From Rhizophagus prolifer (taxonomy: Eukaryota; Glomeromycota; Glomeromycetes; Glomerales; Glomeraceae): 23,041 bases of DNA. Of this stretch, positions 1 through 10,267 are shown one piece after another. The notes under the pieces were generated by a model. It did not search any database. It saw only the letters and a list, made by a program, of their open reading frames with translations, and was not told the DNA's origin. Where the stretch lies: positions 1 through 23,041 of the forward strand of contig NQWY01000608.1 in assembly GCA_019425655.1 (NCBI GenBank). Reading direction: 5' to 3'. Made by a program: the position numbers and the translations under genes. Position 1 is the first letter of the stretch, and each line of letters starts with the position of its first letter.

Positions 1-220
1 AATAAAAGAACTAAAAAAAAAAAAAATGAATCCCTAAATTAGGTCAACTATTTTTAAATATCCAAAATTAGATTTTTTATTAAAAAACAATTTATTAAAA
101 TATGTACGTTCATCTCTTATCCATTTTTTAAGTTAATCCATAAACGTCTTTCATTATATTCATTGAAATTAGTTAAGATAACCCCATTAGTGTCCCGTCC
201 TTAAACAAATATAATAATAG

Positions 221-425
221 TAAAGGGAGTTGAACCTAATAGGTTGTTAATCGCCTTGAAACGCAGGATAATATATGCAAGGCGTAAGATAATCGGGAAG
301 TGAAGTACTAGTTACCTATAGTTGCTTGCAGCGAGCAACTACTAGGATGAAATCGAGAAAACTGGCCTTGACGAATGCTTATTATGTGGGAAAGATTCTG
401 GCAGAAATAGAATCTACCACTAAAA
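221..425. repeat. hairpin-rich segment, possible SINE or structured RNA
   Basis: This segment is less AT-rich than its surroundings and holds three consecutive hairpins. The first pairs CGCCTTG (252-258) with CAAGGCG (278-284). The second pairs CCTA plus TAGTTGCT (315-326) with AGCAACTA plus TAGG (334-346), with one bulged C. The third pairs GTGG and AGATTC (386-389, 393-398) with GAATCT and CCAC (410-415, 417-420). Read on the minus strand, GGTTCAACTCC near 228-238 resembles a pol III B box, but no A box or tRNA fold goes with it. It could be a SINE-like repeat or a structured non-coding RNA; only copy number or expression data could tell. Confidence 0.4.
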
Positions 426-2257
426 TACAATATTACTAAAAATAAAACGTCATCATTTCAAATAAATAAAAATTTAAATCTTACCCGTATAATAATTTAG
501 TACATTCTTGAAAGCGGCGGCTTACATAGAGTTGCAGATTCTTCTATTTTACTTTTAAAAGCTTACCAAAAATAAAAATAAACTGTCTCACATTTTATTG
601 ACTTGTGACCTTTATTTTTTAGACCGGATATTTTTTTTTCTTGTTTGCAGGATGCAGATATATTATTATGTAATCGCCTTATAATCATATGAAAACATTT
701 GGTTTGGTTAAATATAATAGTAATCCGAATATGTACAAATCATAGTCTGGTTTTTTAACCAATAATATCATTATATTCATGTTACATAATCGTTTACTGC
801 AGTGAAAATGAGACCAAATTTCAAATTGGCATTAATTGATCATTATTCTAAAAACATTTTTTTTTATTGATTTGTCCTTTCTTATAGCACTCACTTACGT
901 AACCTGATTAGGAAACGTAAGTATACATTTAAGAAAAGAGTTTCTCACTTTTTGTCCGGAGGACAATATATGTCTGTGTACTATGAAAATTTTGTGGTCA
1001 TGTTCGTCAGGCAATTTTTAGTTATATCTCTTTTGCTCTGGAATTACAACGGATCCCGTTTTCTAGCTTTTATTTACTAAAAAATTTTGAGTAATTTATT
1101 TTTTTTCTTGTTATGTGGTTATATTTCATTATTTACGGTACATGAAATTTTTTTAAAAGCAATAATAGGGATCCCGCACAATTAATCATCACCGAAAATT
1201 CTCAACAACATCCAAAGTAGAAAGAATAATATAATTCGTATATTCCACATGCAACAATCAACACATCTATTATCATTGGTGTCATTCATGTGGACGAATA
1301 ATTTATACATTTTTTAACATCCGTACTCGAATATCCGTAATTTGGTGAAGTGAATCATTTCTGTGGATGCATACTTTTGATAGTTTCAGAATCTTCTATT
1401 AGTCTTCTATTATGTCACGTCATTTGACGTAAATACCACATAGTTTTGACTGGTGACGCAATAGAAAATATATAATGTAAATATTCGTTATAATAACCGT
1501 TCCAAAAATTGTGAAAATGTAACCAAATTTAGAATTGTACACGTATCCGTGATATTAAAATATTTTTTTTTATTTATAAATTAGACAATAATGATTTTTT
1601 TTACTTAATATAGCATATTTTTGCTTAGCGGCACTGTTTGATTTTTAATTCAAAACATCATTAACAGGATTAAAATCTATATTATTAACATCTTTTACAT
1701 TAGTATTAGGTATATTTGACTCTTCATGTATTCCACATTTAATATTAAAAGTTTAAAAGTCTAAGAATTTATGTCAAAAGTTTTTATATCAAGTCGAAAA
1801 GGTTATAAAAGATCTAGACAATTTGATAACATCAAAAATTAATTCCAAGTCTATAATTTCATATGGTAAAAGTCGTCTAAAAAATTGACGTGTCTATAAA
1901 GAATCCAAAAGTCTGCATCCCTATCTCTGGAACTATCCCAATTTTGTTCACGTCTCATATTAATGTTGGTATTTACCATTATTCTTAGTGCTTTAACATA
2001 CTCTTAACGTAGTCGTACTATTAAAGATAATAGTTCCTAATTTTTCCGCTCTCTAATCACAAGCACGAATAATATTATTTGGATGGAATTTCATGTTTTC
2101 GAACGAAACATTCCCATAGAACTTATATATTATTAACAAACGCCCAAAGATATTACGAAAATATGAGAGGAATTCGTCGGTTAGTGTTTAACATTTGGAA
2201 TCTCCTTGATATAACTTTGTTCTTCAGAAAAGCGAACCTGTATAAAAAGGCCTTGTC

Positions 2258-2440
2258 GGACCATTTTCCGAATGTTATTTTCCCGAATATACATTTTCTC
2301 GAAGTCAATTGTCTGAACAGGATATTTTCCTGCAACACAATTTTCCGAAGTCCAATTTCCCGAATATTGGTTCCCAATATCCCGAATCCCAATAACTTGA
2401 ATTCTAATATGCTGAATGAACAATTTCCTGAAAATTATGA
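2258..2440. repeat. degenerate TTCCCGAA repeat tract
   Basis: Variants of TTTTCCGAA, TTTCCCGAA and TTCCTGAA recur about every 13-25 bp through this stretch, like a decayed minisatellite. The repeat explains the open frames on both strands here, which encode Phe/Pro/Asn-rich low-complexity peptides. Confidence 0.5.
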
Positions 2441-3374
2441 CAATAGACTATCTTTTAAATTTATTAAATCGTATTGAATAAAAAAGAGATTGAAAGAATT
2501 ATTTGCATTATAATTCATAAATTCATAGTTTTATTAATCAAATAATTGAAAACTTTTAAGGTATCAACCATTAATTGGAAATAAGGTAAAAACTAATTTT
2601 AGTTATAGATTTATTAATATGGACAATCTTAACTACGCATCGTGTGTATGATCTTTAACGTCCATTAAATTACGCTAGCAAAATTTACTCAAGAATTTGT
2701 AAATCTGAGAGAAATGCTTATAAATGCCTTTATTGCTTTATTGGAAATAAATAAACAATTTATATCGTGTTTATTGTTTAGTAATTTAATTTTTTTTTTC
2801 TTTCCTTCTCTTTTTGTCTTGGTAATTAGTTAATGATTTATTATTTTTTAAAAAATTGTTCAACACATAGAAATAAAATCTTAATAATACGCATTTTTTA
2901 TTATTTTATTTTTAAAAGAACTTTTACGGAATTTTGACACAACTAAGTTAGCTCTTTTTTCTCTAAATAAATTGTTTGGCAAGTATATATGTTCATAAAA
3001 TGTGGAATATTTATTGTGGATAGATTAATCAAAAAATTATATAGATTAGTCAAGACGATATAGTTGATTCATTAACTAGGCTTCATTAAATGTATGTTTT
3101 GTTTCAACAAAAAATCAAATAAAGGCGTTTTGTTTATGAACAAAAAATACATGTTCATAGAATCGTGCGCAATTGTTCATAGATAAAATGTACAAATCTT
3201 CAATAGACAAAATTTCAATATTTATGTTAAAAAAAAATACTAAAATACTGCAAATTTTTCTTTGAAGAAATCAAGAAAAACGTAAAAATTTTCTAAATGT
3301 TACACAAAATGAGTGTACATTAGGTAATCGTACATCGTACGGGGTTAAGTTCACGTGCCTCACTCGGTAAAAAA

Positions 3375-3382
3375 TATATAAT
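3375..3382 (+). promoter_or_regulatory. candidate TATA box
   Basis: TATATAAT lies about 120 bp upstream of the proposed ATG at 3499. It is only a candidate, because such strings are common in this AT-rich DNA. Confidence 0.25.
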
Positions 3383-3498
3383 GTCGTCAGATGTCGATGT
3401 AGTGATGTAGAAAATTTTTATCATCAACTTTCTTAATAGTTAAATATGAGGCGAGTAAGTTTAGTAACTTTCGCCAAACACGTAGTTGACACAAAGTA

Positions 3499-4562
3499 AT
3501 GGCAACTTGTAGCGATTCAGATACCTCTTCTGGCGTGACTTATGCCGGATGGAATACTACCAGTTGGAAAACTGAAGATGTATTATCTCTTTTGTTAAGC
3601 AAATTTCTATTTGATATTGATCAATAATGAATATGATTAATTATTCTACAACTTTCAGCTTATTTCCAAAATAAAGAGAAGGTTTGAAGAAAAACTAGCC
3701 GAAATTGTAGACGAAGCTGGTAAAGCTAGTGAAAGTACAGACTCTAATGAAGTTGGTGAAAGTACAGACTCTAACGAAAATGAAGATGAAACTGGAGAAA
3801 TTACAGGTTCTAACGGAAATGAAGACGAAGCTGCTGAAATTGGAGAAAGCACTGATTCTAATGGAAATGATGATGAAACTGATGAAGATTCAGATGATAG
3901 AGAATACATAAATTTTGTAGAGATAGAATTACCGTATAAAATTCAAAATATGGAGGTGCAATAGTGAACATTTATCAGATGTCAGTGGATGGCGTAATGA
4001 ACCGACGCATGAACAAAAGCGAAAACCTATTATTTACCAATGCCCACCACCGAACCTCTGGATTGAAGTAATATACTAATTTTTTTTAAAGCTGCAACTT
4101 TGTTTTTGCTTCATTAATAATCTATGAATATTTGCAGGGAATATTTAATAATCTCAAAGAACGTACCAGAATTTTAAGGAAATTTAGGTCCCTTAGAACC
4201 GCCCACCCATATATAGAACACTCCACCCAGAAGGATGCGCAACCTCCACTTTTATGGACGAGTGAAGTTTGCCGGCATTTTATTTTTTATTATTATTACG
4301 GAGGTTTACAAAGAAAGGGTGACGAAACGTAGTAGTTGCCCTCCCCACAACCACGAATGCCATCCTCCAAACCCGAATTGGAGAGCTCGCTCAACTACAG
4401 TTAATACAAGAAATCATCGGCCCAAAAGAGCATCCTATGTCAGGCATTGGAGAGTTGGTTCTAGATTCAATGATGTACGATGGTACAAAGTGGAATGGAA
4501 TCGACATATTGTTTTCAGTTGCAGGGCAAATTTGTACTTTAATGATATCCATAAGCAATTAA
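3499..4562 (+). CDS. uncharacterised multi-exon protein with acidic repeat
   Basis: I do not recognise the family. Proposed exons are 3499-3579 (MATCSDSD..., ending GWNTTSWKTED), 3659 to about 3933, 3965-4067 (contains SGWRNEPTHEQKRKP), 4138-4261 (LKERTRILRKF) and 4336-4562 (GELAQLQLIQEIIGPKEHP, SGIGELVLDSMMYDGTKW). Introns 3580-3658, 4068-4137 and 4262-4335 have GT-AG ends, are 70-79 nt long and keep frame. The second exon is acidic and repetitive, with variants of GESTDSNENEDE. The weak point is its end: the next coding block is one frame away, and the only GT-AG step that joins them would be a 31-nt intron (3934-3964). Either that intron is unusually short or the gene has a frameshift there. 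The last exon looks most protein-like. Confidence 0.42.
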
Positions 4563-6169
4563 CTGATTGATTTGCCTCAATTATTACAGTATATTAGATT
4601 AATAATTGAAGCGTTATATTATTATATTAGCAAAAAAAAAAAAGATATGCAGGTTGTATTACGTTCTTATATATTGGTTAAAATGAAAATAATCCATAAT
4701 AATTGCACTTAATTATTCCACTCAATGAAAAATTTTTTAATGTATTGTGTGTGTATGATGTGCATCAAAAAAAAAAAAAAATTATTTTTATATTTAGATC
4801 ATGGAATAACATTTATTTTTTTTCACTAATCATCGACTATTAAAGAGTATAAGAGTATGTTAAAATGCTAAGTAATAATGACATGTGATTAGATATTCCT
4901 ACGTCTCAAGTCATCCCACGTAGTACCAACACGGTAAACAACACATGTAAAAGAAAAAGTAAACTAAGAGAGTATTATGCTAGGATTTGTGAAATGCAGA
5001 AATAATTCTAAATAAGTACTACGTAAGACCATCCAAGTCAGAGATTATAGCAAATTTCGATTAATTTTTGGCCACGAGGTATGCAATTAATAAAACGTGT
5101 ACATGTATTAGTTATTATATTTATCTTGCTTACGTTCCTGTTATTTATCTGGTCGCTCGAAGATGGACATATGTCAATGGGGGACGCTGTAAGGACCGGT
5201 TACGTGTTATAATATCAAGAAAGTTATTTTTTCGAATCCCATTTATACAATAAGTCAGCAAACAATAAGCGTATTTTCCACTTTCTATAAGTTTTTATCC
5301 ATCGAACGAAGATCACGCTACAATGTAATAAAAAAGGAGAGGATATAACGACAGTTAATTACTAGAGGGAAGTTAGTCATTAAAACATTGGGTTTTTTTA
5401 TCATAGACTTTTAGAAAAAGAGCGAGATGCTTTACGCCAGTCTCACAATAGTTTTAGGATTCGATGCATCAATCATTAATGACTGATATTCATAAGACAA
5501 CAAACAACGAATCCAAGATAATACAGTATTGGTGTGATACTTTATTATTTACCGATTTCGATAACAAACACTTTGATTCCCACCATTATTCGAATTCTTG
5601 TCGTTGATGCGTATAATTTTTCTGGAACTTAACATAACCCTAGTTGTGATACAACATGCACCAACATAGCCGAACATTAAGAAACTATTAATCATATAAC
5701 CAAGAGTTTTCACATATCATCATGAATTTGCAATCCGGTTAGGAAGCTACATAAGCATTTAATACGTTAGTCTATTATAATCATCTTAATATAATATCAC
5801 AGTGAGATATTCTCAAACGTGAATCATGTTAATGTCAATAGAATATTGGATTATCCATGGACAACAATAGAGAGTGGTTTTTGTCTTGTGTGTTGTTCCT
5901 ATTATATGATCACCAATGGACAACAATAGATAGCATATTTCAGTTACTGATGATTGTGGCTAAATTAATATTAAATTATCAGCAGTATATAACTCAAACT
6001 TTTCAATGATACTACAAATACACTTTTTTACATATTTTCTGATATAATAATTAAAAAGAATTATATTTATTACAAATAGAAATTTGTAATACATTCTTTA
6101 AACTGTTCTCTAAGAATAAATACAATAAGTTACAAAAAAAATCTATTTAATTCTAAAGCGTACATCTCT
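4563..6169. other. intergenic region, no gene seen
   Basis: No supported coding region. The open frame at 5068-5253 has no splice context or recognisable motif. There is a 15-bp direct repeat, ATGGACAACAATAGA, at 5857-5871 and 5916-5930. TTTATT at 6066-6071 (AATAAA on the minus strand) may be the poly(A) signal of the flavoprotein gene that ends at 6170. Confidence 0.5.
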
Positions 6170-7654
6170 TCACATCTCAATGTGATCTTCGTGTCGTCTT
6201 TTCCAAAAAACTTCATTATTCCATCTTTGTTCCTTATTATAAAAAAACTTTTTCTCCATTATATATTTACGAAATGTATCCTCGATGTAATGTTGAAATA
6301 TTTCTAATGGTTGAACAGTTACTTCTTTGTTTTGTGCTTTCTTGCCGTTAAAGTACTGGAAAAATATAGCTTCGGCTCCAAGTTTCGAACTATGCAGAGC
6401 AGTGAGCATCCCTTGGGATGAGAGTGGATCAAAAGAAATAGCACTATCACCAATTGCTATCCATCTATTTTCATAAGATGCTGATTTGGGTTGAAATTTA
6501 ACGTAAGCGCTCATATATCAATTAAAGATACAATAATTAGGTACATACCAAACCGAGAAAGGCTTTCTGAATTTGCAGGCATGCACATGACTCTTTTTCC
6601 AACGGGACGATACGAATGCTCACTTATACGCTTGGTAGTATGCACGGCAGTTTCTCTCATAAATTCACAGAAATCTTCAACTTGCCTGATTTTTCTCTTT
6701 TTATTAATAGTTTTTATTAGATCGTCGTCTGTATGAAAAACAACGATTCGTTGCTTGTTGGGTAAAAGACTAGTGTACCACCATCCAGAAGCACAGGATT
6801 CGACGAGAGTATTGTGATCCGAATCGGTCAGTTGAAAAGTGTCAGTTTCGAATAAACATGCAAAGGCCAATAGTTTATCGAAGGAGGAGCGCTCTAAGTC
6901 CGGTAAATACTTTCGGATGCAGCAGCGACGGCCACTTGCATCAATGAGAATGCTTCCATGGATTTCCATGGATTGTTAATTCTGGTAAAAAAATAAAAAA
7001 ATATGTGTAATCAAATTTTAACTCGGTAGCGTCATTGTAAATGTGATGAAACAAGCTTACTACTACTCGAAATCGAAACCTTCCAATATTTCTCCTCATC
7101 ACCATTTTCTACAAGAAGTAACTTAGTCATCGAATCACGTATAATTGTGATAAATCGATCATGTTGTGACTCAGCAGCTTTTAGTAGTGTTTCCTCAAAC
7201 AGGAGCCGGTTCAAATGAAATCCTTCCCCATAGGCACTGAATATCGTACTCGTATCCCGCAATTCATCGGATCCCCATGCAGAGGAATTTCCGTAACAAT
7301 AATTATGTTTTCCTATAAATCAACAAGTTAGTTAAAAACAAGTCACAAAAACCGATTTTCGAATTCAATACCTTGTGTTGCGTCGTTATTCACTGCTTCA
7401 AATACACCCAATGACCTAAGTATATGTTTTGCTTCTCCGGGCAAGGATTCTCCAATTTTAAATATTTCTGTATTCGTTATTCTCTCGTCGATAACTAAAA
7501 TTTTTCGCCAAGTTGAAGCTGCCGAATTAAACAATTGGGCCAGCCTTATTGCTGTGCATGACCCTGCAATACCACCGCCTATAATGATAACGTCAAATGT
7601 TGCTTGTTGTTCATTGTGAGGAGAATCTATGAAGTTGTCAAGAGGAGACGCCAT
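6170..7654 (-). pseudogene. LodB-like FAD-dependent oxidoreductase, frame broken
   Basis: This is a flavoprotein of the LodB / FAD-dependent halogenase-like group; bacterial LodB helps make the CTQ cofactor of LodA-type oxidases. The proposed exons are 7654-7372, 7312-7061, 6981-6549 and 6480-6170, with GT-AG introns of 59, 79 and 68 nt. Visible motifs are the Rossmann dinucleotide motif IIIGGGIAGSCTAIRLA near residue 25, IGESLPGEAKHILRSLG, SAWGSDELRDT, ILIDASGRR, and RWIAIGDSAISFDPLSSQG with the GD that contacts FAD. Exon 3 opens with an exact 10-bp tandem duplication (fwd 6955-6974, tccatggatt twice). As spliced, the frame stops after about 191 residues. Without the extra 10 bp the exons total 1269 nt, or 422 residues, a normal family length, and the junction would read KLTIHGSILIDASGR. 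I infer recent inactivation or an assembly artefact. The family call is strong; broken status is likely. Confidence 0.8.
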
Positions 7655-7953
7655 TGAACGATAATCATGAGATCATCGCGAATCTAAATCTTTATTTTTG
7701 AAGGTTTGACAAATATCAAAAATGGAATTCGCATCATAGTGTTACTCTAATAAAATTTATTTCAGTTTCAAATTTCAATTAATCTATTTCCTAAATGGGT
7801 AAACAATTTTTTTTTATAATATCTAGTACCGGTTATAAAGTTATTTATAAATGCAAAGACACTAAAGGCGTTCAAAGAAAATAATATTACGAAACAACAT
7901 TCGAGTGAATGAGTTATATTAATAAACTTCATAAATTGGAATTGTTAAATTTG

Positions 7954-7959
7954 TTTATT
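7954..7959 (-). terminator. candidate poly(A) signal of the ferritin-fold gene
   Basis: AATAAA on the minus strand lies about 60 bp past the stop codon at 8018-8020, a normal distance for a polyadenylation signal. Confidence 0.4.
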
Positions 7960-8017
7960 ATAAAATTATGATATAAAGGCTATTTAACTGCAATTATTGT
8001 CACATACTTCAAATTTG

Positions 8018-10267
8018 CTAAAAGATTGGCAAGGAAATATCCGGTAATGAATTAACCACCATAACAATACTTCCCAATTCGTCGCCATTAGGCAAGGCTT
8101 CAGAAGCTGTTCGAGCTGCTTGAACAGCTGCAATCAGTTGTTGCTTTGGACTGGACTCGCGAGTGAATTTATAATAGCCAAAGGTTGCTCCCGCATTTTC
8201 GTCGGTAGAAACGGTAGTTTCTTGTTATATTTGTAAGTATCAATATATATTCGTAAATAATAATTCTTTAAGTGAACCAAATTCAAAATACTTACTGGCA
8301 AGAAACTCTGCTATAGGCTTCAAAACACCATGCATCAATGCTGGCATCCCTCCGATTACCAACGTCTTTTTCTTATGACCATCGCTTCCCCAAGCATTTT
8401 GTAGTAATAGCATAAGATAGGAATAGGCAGCATTAAACGCAGTAGCGATAGCAAGGATGTTTGGATCGGTATAATCTCTGTTGTATGCGGTAGTGAGGAA
8501 TATGTTGTATACGTATTTTCATCATATATTAAGCAAAGAAAAATTGGGAAATCATTTACTTACGATACATTTGGATCATCTTTAACAGGCCAGAGCTGAT
8601 ATTCAGACTCGGGTGCGTCTTCAATGTACATCTTACAAATTTTGAATGTATTATAATGGGAGTCGTCTTCGATTGTTGCATTTTCGATTTTTCCACTTAA
8701 ACTTGTTTCGATTGTGATTGCACCAAAGATTTTATTTCCCGTCATAATCTCAGCAGGAGCTACTTCAGTATCATCAGTTTCATGAGTATTAACTCTTTTA
8801 AAGGTTTTTACGCCAACAAAATCTCCTTTGATTATTTGTTCAACAGGTTTTTTTGTTTTGCTTCCTTTAAAAATTCCTTCAACTTTTCCTTTAATATCGA
8901 TCCGATCTATTTTGTTGTCAGTCTTGTTGTAAGATATTGTCGCAGTTCCTTTGATACTTCCTTTTTCGAGTTTTCCATCGAGAGTTTCGTCGTTGATAGT
9001 TTTGACATCTCCTTTGATTTTTCCTTCGATATCAAGACTATTGATTTTAAATTCACCTCCGTCGATAATTTCAGCTTTAGTTTCGCCTTTGAACTCTCCG
9101 ATGAAGTCTATAACATCCAATTTTTCATTATCAGAAATCTTCCCTTCACCCTGTGTAAATCCGAACACAAGCAATTCATGAATTGAATATTATTATCTCA
9201 AATAAGAGGCAACTATCATACAAAAGCAACTTGGATGTTAAATAATAATACCAAACCTGATCTTTTATCAAATTTATAGCTTTCTCAGCACTTTCTTTGT
9301 CTTTAATAACAATCAATCCTTCATTTCCTGTACCCGTGCTTGGAGCATAACCCATGCCAGGTTCGAGCTATACCATAATAAATTATTATTAAATTCATAA
9401 TTCGCCGACCATAAGATAAAGCACAGTATGAAATAACTTAATTACCTGAAAATTCGTATAATAATTAATTTTTTTATCGAGAAATTTGAAGAATTCACCA
9501 ATTTTTTCGTAGAGCTTTCCTATACTAGAGAAACTTGGTGTACCTGCACTACCAGAACTTAAGGCCTAAACACATCACACACTCAAAACATTAATACGTA
9601 GCTACAAAGAATATTTAAAATAACTAAAGTATTTAACGATACCATAAATTGCAAAGCCCGAGTTCCAATTTGCGATGCTTGTATAGGTTCGGGTTCCTCA
9701 ATTTGTATAAATGTATTAAGAGTTTTTTCATTTGCTTTTGATAAGTGAGTCACTAAGTGACCTAATTTGGATAATGCAATTGCATGATTTAAGTTTCGAA
9801 AATAAGAAGTTAATACTTAATACAACGTACATGATACATGTAAATAGAACTGGGTTATCTCAATAGTACTTTTACCTTGTCTAAAATGAGGAAGAGGATT
9901 TGGATAGAAAGGAATCATTTCTAGGGAATAGAATACAGGCTGGCGCCCTTGCAAATTTATCAATATGGAAAAGAGTTGTACATAAAATAATATTAATTTT
10001 ATTGCTTATTTTGAAGAAGAAAATTTTTCACAACATACCAATGGCAACCATAAGATTTGCTACAAGGGATGCATGCAACATTTCCTCTGCAGCTACATGA
10101 CGAATTTTATATCTAATCATATCACCAAGGGCCGTAGTATTTGGTTTTATCGAGTATATAGCATATAGGTATATTGGGATAGTGCTAAGTTCGATTTGTA
10201 GTGCGATTTTAAGCAAATCGTAGAGCTGTTGGGACACAGTAAAAGGAGAAATGAGTTTTGGGTGCAT
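8018..10267 (-). CDS. ferritin-like iminophenyl-pyruvate dimer synthase (VioB-like) family protein
   Basis: Eight exons (10267-10039, 9947-9876, 9815-9643, 9565-9446, 9367-9257, 9150-8564, 8477-8296, 8220-8018) give 1677 nt and 558 residues, with every junction GT-AG and in frame. The family couples imine forms of amino acids in violacein-type pathways using a metal-binding ferritin fold. Visible here are ALQIELSTIPIYLYAIYSI (Glu26), HVAAEEMLHASLVANL with Glu62xxHis65, GRQPVFY...IPFYPNPLP, FIQIEEPE (Glu140), IGKLYEKI, the DQGEG turn (about 234-238), SHYNTFKI (about 398), LWPVKDDP and a C-terminal NAGATFGYYKF. The odd part is about 155 residues (about 241-397) of Lys/Gly/Ile-rich beta repeats inserted between DQGEG and SHYNTF. 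The start ATG matches the usual beginning of stand-alone members. It lies inside the last frame of the upstream LodA-like gene. The substrate is unknown. Confidence 0.85.
8660..9130 (-). other. beta-repeat insertion in the ferritin-like protein
   Basis: The insert lies within one long exon. It carries a loose repeat of the form I-x-G-x-I/V-x-G, seen in DIEGKIKGDVK, LEKGSIKGTATI, DIKGKVEGIFKG and IIKGDFVGVK, spaced about 15-25 residues. This alternation suggests a beta-helix or beta-sheet stack. I know of no such insertion in bacterial VioB-like proteins, but I could not search. Confidence 0.6.

Larger units (their letters stand above)
1..3498. other. gene-poor AT-rich region
   Basis: No coding region with convincing composition or splice structure was found here on either strand. 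It is very AT-rich with many A or T runs. It holds a hairpin-rich segment (about 221-425) and a degenerate TTCCCGAA-type repeat tract (about 2258-2440), which are listed separately. The longest open frame (2079-2477) lies mostly over that repeat tract and is not credible as a gene. Confidence 0.6.

Noticed and set aside
221-300. A tRNA gene on the minus strand
   Set aside because: GGTTCAACTCC resembles a B box, but the T stem does not pair well and there is no A box, D arm or acceptor stem.
3655-3909. Minus-strand Ser-rich open frame
   Set aside because: It is the antisense of the acidic repeat exon; the repeat keeps several frames open.
5068-5253. A tRNA-like B box (TTCGAATCC near 5230) or a small gene
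   Set aside because: No tRNA fold can be built around it, and the open frame has no motif or splice context.
8782-9186. Plus-strand Phe/Ser-rich open frame
   Set aside because: It is the antisense of the Lys/Gly/Ile-rich repeat exon of the ferritin-like gene and has no features of its own.
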